Shown piece after piece: positions 1-5,619 of a stretch of DNA of 5,896 nt. How positions within the stretch are numbered: the first letter of the stretch is position 1; each line of letters opens with the position of its first letter. Under the pieces are notes generated by a model that worked only from the letters and a program-made list of their open reading frames with translations, was not told the origin of the DNA and did not search any database. The DNA comes from Actinomycetes bacterium (lineage in GTDB: Bacteria; Actinomycetota; Acidimicrobiia; Acidimicrobiales; RAAP-2), in NCBI GenBank assembly GCA_021800645.1, contig JAJYYT010000141.1:1-5896 (forward strand). The letters are read 5' to 3'. A program made the position numbers and the translations under genes.

Positions 1-3000
1 CGTCCATCGCGTCGAAGCGGTCACGGACCTCCGGCGGCATCTCTGTCTGCTCCGGCGGCCGGTTCGCCACCCGGTTCCCGACGAGGTGGCTCGGGGTGTG
101 CGGGGCGTTCTCGACCGCCTGGGGTGTGGCGTCCTGCCCGTGGGTGTCGTTGCGCAGGACCTCGGCCTTGCTCTTCGGGGCCTGGTGGCCGCTCTGGGCG
201 GTCTCGCCCCGACGGGGAGCGGTTGTGCGCTGGGTCCGCTGTGCGGCCGGATCCTCCGGTGGCACCCAGCCCCTCTGTGAGTCGTCGATGTCCGACGGCG
301 GCTCTCCTATGGGCGCCTGCTCGGTGCTCTCCTGGTTCTCGACGATGTGGCTCTCGCCAGCCTTCTCCTCCTGCTTCGGCTGGCTCTCCTGGGTCGCCTC
401 TGCCTGGCGACGTTGCCTGCTGGCGGCTGCAGCTGCCCGGAAGGTCGCGATCCTTTGCTGGTTCCGGGCCTCTGCGGCGTCGAGGCCGAAGCGGGCCTTG
501 TGCGCACGATGCAGGGCGTACGCACCGGCCGCCACCCCGAGCGCCACCGGAGAGGCAGCGAGCGCCGTCGCTGCGAGCCCGAGCGCCCCGACCTTCGCGA
601 CCGACTTCAGCTGCTGGCGCACCGGCTTCGCACGGAACTCCTGGGCGGCACGCTTCGTACGCTCTGCCACCTTCTGCAGGGCACGTCCGCGTCTCGTCTC
701 CGGGTTGCCGACCGCACCAGCGACCTTCCCCAGGACCTGGCCCGGCACGGTTGCGTGCTTTTTGCCGGCGAACCGGTTGAGCAGGTTCGTCGAGGCCCGT
801 ACGCCGAGGGCTTCCCGGTCGAGCATTCGCCCGGCGCGGATCTCGGTGCGCCGGAGCGCCCGGTCGTCTGCCATTCGCTGGGCGTGGCTGCGGACGTCGG
901 CTGCCGGAGACTCGCCGTGCTCGGCCCTTGCAGCTCCGACGAGACGGTCCCTGCGGTCTCTCAGGACCCCGTCCGAATCGACGTGCCAGCCGGGACGCCA
1001 CCGTGCGGTCCGCTTCAGCGACGTCTGGTACGCCTTGGCGACGCTTTCTTCGGACAGCTGGCTGCTCCCGGACGCCGCGTGCTGGCCGGGTTCCTGGCCT
1101 GCCTGCCCGCCGCCGACTGCCGCGTGCTGGCTGGTCCTGCGCCGGAGCCGGCTTCGGAGGATCTCGCGGATCGTCGTTGCACCAGCGACAGCGCCGCCTA
1201 CGACCTCGGCGTCGGCGACGGTGCCTTCGACGCCGTCTGCTCCGAGACCGTCGCCCCTCTCGGACCCCCTCTGTGCGCCGGACGTCGCCGGACGCGCCCC
1301 GCTCGAACCGTTCGACGTGTGGGCCGCTGCGGGAGCGGGCTGTGCGTGCCCGCCGGTGACCGCTGCCGGCGCCCCGGCTGCGCTCGCTGCACCGCCGGCA
1401 AGACCAGCCACAGCAGCGGTGCCGGCGATGGCGTCGGCCCCCTCACCCGCGCCGACGGCCGGTGCTTTCGTGCCGTTCGCCGACTTGCCGTCCCCCAGGG
1501 CGTGCTGGGCGGCGGATCCGGCCGGCTCCATCGCGTGCTGCTTGTGCCCGAGGGCGGCACGCGGGCCTTGCAGGGCGGACCTCGCGCGCTGAGCGCCGCT
1601 CCAGAGCGTCTTGCGGCTGGAGATCCGGTCGATCCCTGCGACCACGCCCGCCCCGAGCCCGCCTGACGCCGCACCCCAGGCGAGCGCCGAAGAGAGCTTG
1701 AAGGGGCTCGGCGCCTTCAGCACCTGCTTGAACAGGTGGTGGATGATGAAGATCGCGGCGATCGGCGCGATCCCCATCCAAAGGAGCGAGAGGAAGGTCC
1801 CCTGGCCGGCGACGGCGATGCCGGTGTCCATGATGATGCTCGTCGTGATGGCGACGATCGACAGGATGATCTGTGCGCCGGTGACGAACAGGATCATGGA
1901 GAACGCGTGCTTCGCGACCGCCGCCAGCCGGCTCGATGCGGTCGTGCCCGGCCACAGCGAGATCAGGATCAAAAGGGCGGCGAAGGCCATGATGAACAGC
2001 AGGGCGAACTTCGCGATGAACACGGCGCCGGCCATGATGCCGAACACGAGAAGGTCGACCGCCGAGGAGATCAGGAACATGATCGAGAGCGTCTCGGCCG
2101 GCCCGTTCGAGGTCCCGTGCAGCGTGGTGACGTAGTCGGAGAACCCCGGGTACGGGCCTCCCGGTCCGTTCGCTGCGGTCGCGATCTGGCCTGTGTTGTC
2201 GCTCCACTCGAGCGCGGTCCCCTGGGGGCCGAGACCCTTGAACGCGTGATCGAAGAACGCCGCGCACAGCTTCGGGGTCACGGTGCCTGTCGACCCGTAG
2301 ACGCTGCCGTTCGCGTTCGGGTCGACGACCTTGGTCCACTCGGAGACCACGGGCGCCCCGGTCGAAGACGACCACTCCATCGGTGTGAAGCCCGTCGAGC
2401 TCGTCTGGCAGGCCGCCCACCCGATCATCGACTCGTCGGTCGTGTCGTCGGGGCTCGCCCCGAGGTTCTGGTCCGAGGCCCAGGCCATCGCCGTTGTTGT
2501 GCCGCCCTTGTCGACGGTGCCCGCGAGGATCGCCGCTGCGCCGGGCGTCTGGTCGGTGATGCGCACCTGTGTCTTGGGCGGGATGTTCGCGTTCGCCTCC
2601 AACAGCCGGCAGTAGACGAGGTCCGCGTAGTCGTTGTCCGCGCCGAACTGGCTGTACGCGTAGGTGGTGAGCCCGCTCTGCTCCCACATCGAGTCGAGCG
2701 CGAGCGGCACGGTGGCGTCCATCTGCGAGGCGCCTGTGCTGCCGTAGGAGTCGGTGTAGTCGGTGCGCAGGTTGTTCACGTAGTTGCCGCAGGACAGCGG
2801 GTCCTCGCTGTCGATCTTGCTCGTGACCTGGGAGCCGAAGGCGAGGTGGTCGGCGATGCCAGAGAGGGCCGCGGCCGGAGCGGATGCAACGGTGGATGCA
2901 GCGTTGTAGACGTGCGTGATCACCCAGCCCGGAGAGCCGAACCCGAAGCTCACCGAGCCTGTGGGGTTCGTCCTGGTCTGGGTCGCGCCGTTCACCATGA

Positions 3001-3550
3001 CGGCGAAGACGACGCAGACGACGACGATCTTCGCGATCTGCTGGCGTGCGTTCCTGTCCCCTCGCCGGAGCCGGAAGAAGATCAGGATCGCCGCTGCGAC
3101 GAGCAGGATCGCGATCACCCCGCCGTTCGCGAGCGCCTGGCCGATCTTGGCGGTGAGCTTGTCGGAGGTCGTGGCGACCGAGGTGCCGAAGCAGAACTTC
3201 GTCGCGTCCTCGGTCAGCCCGACGCCGGCCTGCCAGAAGATGTTGCCGAGCGCCTGGGAGTCCCCGACGATGAAGTCGCGCTGGACGAGGTTCGGCAGGT
3301 TCCCGACGTTGAAGAGGTTGAGGGAGAGCCGGCTGTGCTGGGTGCTCGCGGCGCTCGCCCAGCGGTTGATCGGCAGGTAGCTGGCCGCTGTCGGTGTGGC
3401 GCTCGACTTGGACTGCGAGCAGATGAACGAAGGGGTGGTCGCGCCGGGCGATGTCTGCGACGCTCCGGCGGCGCCTCCGGGGAGGAGGACGAAGGCGGCT
3501 GCGATCCCGAGGACGACGCTGCAGGCGGCGAGACGGAGCGCCGGTCTCAT
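1..3550 (-). CDS. Giant VirB6/TrbL-like T4SS membrane protein, 3' end outside window
   Basis: The frame is open from ATG at 3550 to base 2 (1183 complete codons) with no stop, so the C-terminus lies beyond the left edge. An AAGG ribosome site (3559-3562) sits 8 nt before the ATG. Seen in order: a signal peptide (about 1-30, Ala cleavage region near GGAAGA/SQ); an exported N-terminal part; spans at about 142-160 and 172-188 separated by a strongly basic loop (FRLRRGDRNARQQ); a polar loop of about 300 residues with Cys254, 314, 381 and 429; a hydrophobic core at about 488-610 holding several spans and ending in HHLFKQVLK; then a hydrophilic tail of at least 570 residues. The tail has an Ala/Gly-rich stretch (about 690-765), a basic helical part (about 835-985), a hydrophobic patch (about 988-1016) and a Gln/Glu/Pro-rich end. 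This layout fits VirB6/TrbL-type inner-membrane channel subunits of conjugative T4SS; the family call is inferred from architecture and the small membrane genes upstream. It is the fifth gene of the unit, 11 nt after the previous stop. The gene is certain, the family moderately so. Confidence 0.85.
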   Translation of the reverse strand, partial: MRPALRLAACSVVLGIAAAFVLLPGGAAGASQTSPGATTPSFICSQSKSSATPTAASYLPINRWASAASTQHSRLSLNLFNVGNLPNLVQRDFIVGDSQALGNIFWQAGVGLTEDATKFCFGTSVATTSDKLTAKIGQALANGGVIAILLVAAAILIFFRLRRGDRNARQQIAKIVVVCVVFAVMVNGATQTRTNPTGSVSFGFGSPGWVITHVYNAASTVASAPAAALSGIADHLAFGSQVTSKIDSEDPLSCGNYVNNLRTDYTDSYGSTGASQMDATVPLALDSMWEQSGLTTYAYSQFGADNDYADLVYCRLLEANANIPPKTQVRITDQTPGAAAILAGTVDKGGTTTAMAWASDQNLGASPDDTTDESMIGWAACQTSSTGFTPMEWSSSTGAPVVSEWTKVVDPNANGSVYGSTGTVTPKLCAAFFDHAFKGLGPQGTALEWSDNTGQIATAANGPGGPYPGFSDYVTTLHGTSNGPAETLSIMFLISSAVDLLVFGIMAGAVFIAKFALLFIMAFAALLILISLWPGTTASSRLAAVAKHAFSMILFVTGAQIILSIVAITTSIIMDTGIAVAGQGTFLSLLWMGIAPIAAIFIIHHLFKQVLKAPSPFKLSSALAWGAASGGLGAGVVAGIDRISSRKTLWSGAQRARSALQGPRAALGHKQHAMEPAGSAAQHALGDGKSANGTKAPAVGAGEGADAIAGTAAVAGLAGGAASAAGAPAAVTGGHAQPAPAAAHTSNGSSGARPATSGAQRGSERGDGLGADGVEGTVADAEVVGGAVAGATTIREILRSRLRRRTSQHAAVGGGQAGQEPGQHAASGSSQLSEESVAKAYQTSLKRTARWRPGWHVDSDGVLRDRRDRLVGAARAEHGESPAADVRSHAQRMADDRALRRTEIRAGRMLDREALGVRASTNLLNRFAGKKHATVPGQVLGKVAGAVGNPETRRGRALQKVAERTKRAAQEFRAKPVRQQLKSVAKVGALGLAATALAASPVALGVAAGAYALHRAHKARFGLDAAEARNQQRIATFRAAAAASRQRRQAEATQESQPKQEEKAGESHIVENQESTEQAPIGEPPSDIDDSQRGWVPPEDPAAQRTQRTTAPRRGETAQSGHQAPKSKAEVLRNDTHGQDATPQAVENAPHTPSHLVGNRVANRPPEQTEMPPEVRDRFDAMD

Positions 3551-3561
3551 CTGGTGCGCCT

Positions 3562-3996
3562 TCAGCGACGGCTCTGGCGCCCGGTGAACAGCCCTTCTGC
3601 GTCCGCTGCGGCGTGTGCCGAGAGCCTCGGGTTCGGGATCGAAGACGACCTCACGCTGAGCGCGAGCCCGCTCAGGAAGTCGTACGGCGTGCCGCAGACC
3701 AGGAACTGGCCGACGTGGGAGCGCCGTCGATCGAGGATCGCCTGGTAGTGGGTGAGGCGCAGCCCCGAGCGGCTCCGCCAGCGGAAGAGCCAGAACACCG
3801 CGAGCTCGACCACGACGATCCCGAACAGGGCCATGAACCCGAGGATCGGGAACAGCAGCGCGATGACCGGCAGGGCGGCGACGGCGCCGCAGATGAACAG
3901 CACGAGGCTCTGGAGCGGGACGTCGAAGCTCTGGACCACGATGCGGCGCTGCTCGCCCGCCCCTCGGGTCAGCCCGGTGAGGTCGTAGACGTGCAC
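3562..3996 (-). CDS. Two-pass membrane protein, VirB3/PrgI/TcpE-like topology
   Basis: This is a 144-aa protein. A short polar N-terminus (MHVYDLTGLT) is followed by two closely spaced hydrophobic spans at about 28-50 and 53-73, then a basic turn (FRWRSRSGLR) and a cytoplasmic-type tail of about 70 residues containing LTHYQAILDRRR and a polar, probably disordered end. Size, a two-span hairpin near the N-terminus and position between small membrane genes and a VirB6-like gene match the VirB3/PrgI/TcpE class of conjugation proteins, which help anchor the VirB4-type ATPase to the membrane. That assignment rests on topology and context only. The start is GTG, the only usable start in this frame after the upstream in-frame stop near 4027. 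No Shine-Dalgarno sequence precedes it, but it begins 4 nt after the stop of the 104-aa gene, so translation is probably coupled by reinitiation. Its stop lies 11 nt before the next gene. Confidence 0.75.
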   Translation of the reverse strand: MHVYDLTGLTRGAGEQRRIVVQSFDVPLQSLVLFICGAVAALPVIALLFPILGFMALFGIVVVELAVFWLFRWRSRSGLRLTHYQAILDRRRSHVGQFLVCGTPYDFLSGLALSVRSSSIPNPRLSAHAAADAEGLFTGRQSRR

Positions 3997-4000
3997 CGGC

Positions 4001-4315
4001 TCAGGGGAGGATCTTGAGGAACGTGTTCACGACTGCGTCGAGCACGGTCAGGAGCGCCGGCATGACGACCGCCGGCACGGCGAGGATCGCCCCGATCATC
4101 AGGCTCCACAGGATGTGATGGTGGTTGCCCTGCTGGCCCCTGCGCCGGTCCCAGACGTACTTCACGATCGAGAAGATGATGAGCAACGTGCCGATCACCC
4201 CGAGGAAGGTGATGAGCGAGCTGCCCAGGGCGCTGTTGAGCGCGTTGTCGATGCTCGTCCAGTCGCCGGCGAAGTTGACCGTGGTGGTGGACGCTACGAA
4301 TCCTATGAACGCCAT
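4001..4315 (-). CDS. Small two-pass membrane protein, possible VirB2/TrbC-like subunit
   Basis: This is a 104-aa protein. A Thr/Asp-containing N-terminal segment of about 33 residues is followed by a span at about 34-55, a basic and His-containing turn (WDRRRGQQGNHHH, about 55-68), and a second span at about 70-98, ending FLKILP. Two spans joined by a short positive loop, which would be cytoplasmic, is the topology of mature VirB2/TrbC-type pilin subunits and of small T4SS proteins of Gram-positive conjugative elements. There is no obvious long cleavable signal peptide, which argues for caution. It has the best ribosome site of the minus-strand unit, AAGGAGG at 4325-4331, 9 nt before ATG, and the longest leader in the unit (59 nt). 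Both suggest it is made in larger amounts than its neighbours, as a structural subunit would be. That stoichiometry idea is inference. The gene itself is well supported, the function weakly. Confidence 0.78.
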   Translation of the reverse strand: MAFIGFVASTTTVNFAGDWTSIDNALNSALGSSLITFLGVIGTLLIIFSIVKYVWDRRRGQQGNHHHILWSLMIGAILAVPAVVMPALLTVLDAVVNTFLKILP

Positions 4316-4324
4316 GTCTGCGAA

Positions 4325-4331
4325 CCTCCTT
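4325..4331 (-). promoter_or_regulatory. Strong Shine-Dalgarno of the 104-aa gene
   Basis: On the minus strand this reads AAGGAGG, a full match to the core anti-Shine-Dalgarno complement, placed 9 nt before the ATG at 4315. It fixes that start and is clearly stronger than the sites of the neighbouring minus-strand genes. Confidence 0.85.
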
Positions 4332-4374
4332 CACGCTGCTTCGTTTGCAGCCCTACCCACCACCATGCGGCGAG

Positions 4375-4554
4375 TCAGACGTGGGCGAACCCGATTACGA
4401 GCGCGATGACGAGCGCGGCGCCGATCGCGATCATCACGTACGCTCCGCGCCCGGCCAGCCAGTCGCGGATCTCCTCCAAGCTCTGGCGGGACTCGTCGTT
4501 GCGGTTCGCGAGCCGGTCGAGCCGGCCGCGTCCTTGGTCGTCAGGCTGAGCCAA
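4375..4554 (-). CDS. 59-aa single-pass (tail-anchored-like) membrane protein
   Basis: This is a small protein with a charged, probably helical N-terminal part (RLDRLANRNDESRQSLEEIR, about 11-30), an amphipathic stretch DWLAGRGAY, and one C-terminal span at about 40-56 (VMIAIGAALVIALVIGF) ending in AHV. I do not recognise a family; a small membrane accessory of the mating channel is the natural guess from context. The start is a choice. TTG at 4554 has GAGGT (4562-4566) 7 nt upstream, an ideal spacing. A GTG nine bases earlier at 4563 would give three more residues (VHP) but only a weak GAAGAA-type site. I prefer TTG. The gene overlaps the end of the upstream 315-aa gene by 14 nt in another frame, so the two are likely translationally coupled. 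Length, spacing and a clean hydrophobic segment support it as a real gene. Confidence 0.7.
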   Translation of the reverse strand: MAQPDDQGRGRLDRLANRNDESRQSLEEIRDWLAGRGAYVMIAIGAALVIALVIGFAHV

Positions 4555-5488
4555 CGGATGCACCTCGTTTCTTCGTCGCTGCTCTGAGCGCCAGGTCCCA
4601 GAGCTGGTCGGCCATCCGGCGGTGCTTGCAGAGCACGTCTGCGACCTGGGCTTTTGCGTCGTCGTCGAGGTGGCCGAACGGAGCGAACAGGGCCGCTGCA
4701 TGCTCGGGCGGCGCCGTCCCTGCGACGTGGCTGCCTGCGAGCGCGGCTGCACCTCCCGCGGCGGCGACAATGCGACGGGAGGCGGCGGCGTCTCGCTCGG
4801 TCACGGACCCCTCTTCGACCCGGGGCGCTCCCGACAGCTCGGCGAGCGCGTCCCAGGCCAGGCGTCGTACCTGTACGTGGTCGCCTTCCGCGGCCAGCTG
4901 CTCCACCTTCGCTCCGAGCGCCCCCAGCTCCCCGGCCGCAGAGGACGCCGGCGCAGCCCGATCGAACGCTCGTTCCGGCGTGGCGTCGAGGCTCGAGATC
5001 TGGCGCTTGCGATGGAAGTCCCCGGGCGCCCGCCTGCGTGGCTCCTGGGCGGCGATGACCGAGGCGGCGATCTCGTCTTCTTCCACAGAGGTCAGCTCCC
5101 GTCCGAGACGCTGCATCGCCGCGTCGCATCTGGCCTGGTAGGAGCGCCAGGCCTGGCGGACGTAGCTGCGGTCCGCTCCGAGGGCCTGGATGGCGATGTT
5201 CCGGGTCAGCGTGCGGACGTACGCGGCGTCGTTGCGCTGCACACGGGCGCCCAGGGAGGCCCGTCGCTCGTAGAAGCGGACGGCCGCCTCACCGACCACC
5301 TCTGTGACGTCGACGCCGTAGCGGCGGGCGAAGAGCGTCCCCCAGTGCCGTGCGTGTGCGAGGACGGCTTCGGCGCTCGGATCCTCGGTGAGCTCGACGC
5401 CGGTCGCCTCGCGTCGGGGCGTCGGTGCGAACTGCCCGCCCGCGGGCACCCCTCTTCGGACCCGGTTCTGCGCGATGTTCGACTGCAC
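4541..5488 (-). CDS. Sigma-region-2-like protein of unknown function, first gene of the T4SS unit
   Basis: This is a 315-aa soluble protein. Residues 8-21 carry NRVRRGVPAGGQFA, a short motif I recall near the N-terminus of many unrelated actinobacterial mobile-element proteins. Residues about 40-100 read like sigma-70/ECF region 2: ARHWGTLFARRYGVDVTEVV then GEAAVRFYERR, with NDAAYVRTLTRNIAIQAL in place of the usual region-2.4 helix that ends RNLAID.L. LGRELTSVEEDEIAASV (about 118-134) resembles the start of sigma region 3. No region-4 helix-turn-helix is visible in the rest, which is Ala-rich and helical with a hydrophobic patch (about 230-247) and a charged C-terminus (DVLCKHRRMADQLWDLALRA). 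It could be a divergent or partial sigma factor, an anti-sigma decoy or an unrelated DNA-binding helical protein; function is not established. The start is GTG. The frame is open upstream to a stop at 5603-5605 without another ATG, GTG or TTG, and no Shine-Dalgarno is visible, so it may be leaderless. Confidence 0.78.
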   Translation of the reverse strand: MQSNIAQNRVRRGVPAGGQFAPTPRREATGVELTEDPSAEAVLAHARHWGTLFARRYGVDVTEVVGEAAVRFYERRASLGARVQRNDAAYVRTLTRNIAIQALGADRSYVRQAWRSYQARCDAAMQRLGRELTSVEEDEIAASVIAAQEPRRRAPGDFHRKRQISSLDATPERAFDRAAPASSAAGELGALGAKVEQLAAEGDHVQVRRLAWDALAELSGAPRVEEGSVTERDAAASRRIVAAAGGAAALAGSHVAGTAPPEHAAALFAPFGHLDDDAKAQVADVLCKHRRMADQLWDLALRAATKKRGASVGSA

Positions 5489-5513
5489 GTACTGAGAGAG
5501 GGCAGCGGATCTT

Positions 5514-5529
5514 CGGACGTGCAGGTCCG
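5514..5529. repeat. Short inverted repeat CGGAC-N6-GTCCG, possible operator
   Basis: CGGAC (5514-5518) and GTCCG (5525-5529) are perfect inverted 5-bp arms around GTGCAG. The dyad lies 26-41 bp upstream of the GTG start of the 315-aa gene, a position suitable for a repressor or activator. Arms this short arise by chance in DNA this GC-rich, so the operator role is only a suggestion. Confidence 0.25.
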
Positions 5530-5607
5530 GGCCGTCCCAGTGGCGGGTTCCCTCGTTTCGAGCGCTGCTGCAAGTCGCCGCATGGTTCTTTGTGCATGCC
5601 GATCAAC

Positions 5608-5613
5608 GGAGGA
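5608..5613 (+). promoter_or_regulatory. Shine-Dalgarno of the divergent plus-strand gene
   Basis: GGAGGA lies 6 nt before the ATG at 5620. It decides between that ATG and an in-frame ATG at 5596, which has no ribosome site upstream and would place this GGAGGA inside the coding region. Confidence 0.8.
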
Positions 5614-5619
5614 AAGGCC

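Larger units (their letters stand above)
5489..5619. promoter_or_regulatory. Divergent intergenic control region
   Basis: The two divergent units, the minus-strand T4SS unit from 5488 and the plus-strand gene from 5620, meet here, so both promoters should lie within or close to these 131 bp. I could not assign convincing -35/-10 pairs on either strand. One inverted repeat (5514-5529) is the only symmetric element noted. The role as a control region is inferred from gene orientation. Confidence 0.45.

Noticed and set aside
96..1666. Plus-strand open frames of over 400 codons (96-1592 and 347-1666)
   Set aside because: They lie opposite the Ala-rich tail of the giant gene, in DNA where stop codons are rare by composition. 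The minus-strand frame is continuous with a gene that has a ribosome site, signal peptide and membrane spans.
1443..2687. Minus-strand open frame of 414 codons inside the giant gene
   Set aside because: It is out of frame with the membrane protein. Its His/Arg/Asp-rich translation (runs such as HHDEHHHGHRHR) is what Met/Ile/Val membrane codons give when shifted by one base.
1736..3748. Long open frame on the plus strand opposite the giant membrane protein
   Set aside because: It is the exact antisense frame of the minus-strand gene. Its translation is a scramble of Arg, Asp, Glu and Gly typical of the complement of GC-rich hydrophobic codons, it has no ribosome site, and it lacks any recognisable domain.
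4316..4374. Possible internal promoter or terminator between the 59-aa and 104-aa genes
   Set aside because: No stable hairpin with a T-run and no convincing -35/-10 pair was found. Only the strong ribosome site is clear.
5453..5518. 9-bp direct repeat TCTTCGGAC (5453-5461 and 5510-5518)
   Set aside because: One copy is inside the coding start of the 315-aa gene, and the repeat is too short in GC-rich DNA to argue for an iteron or binding-site array from two copies.
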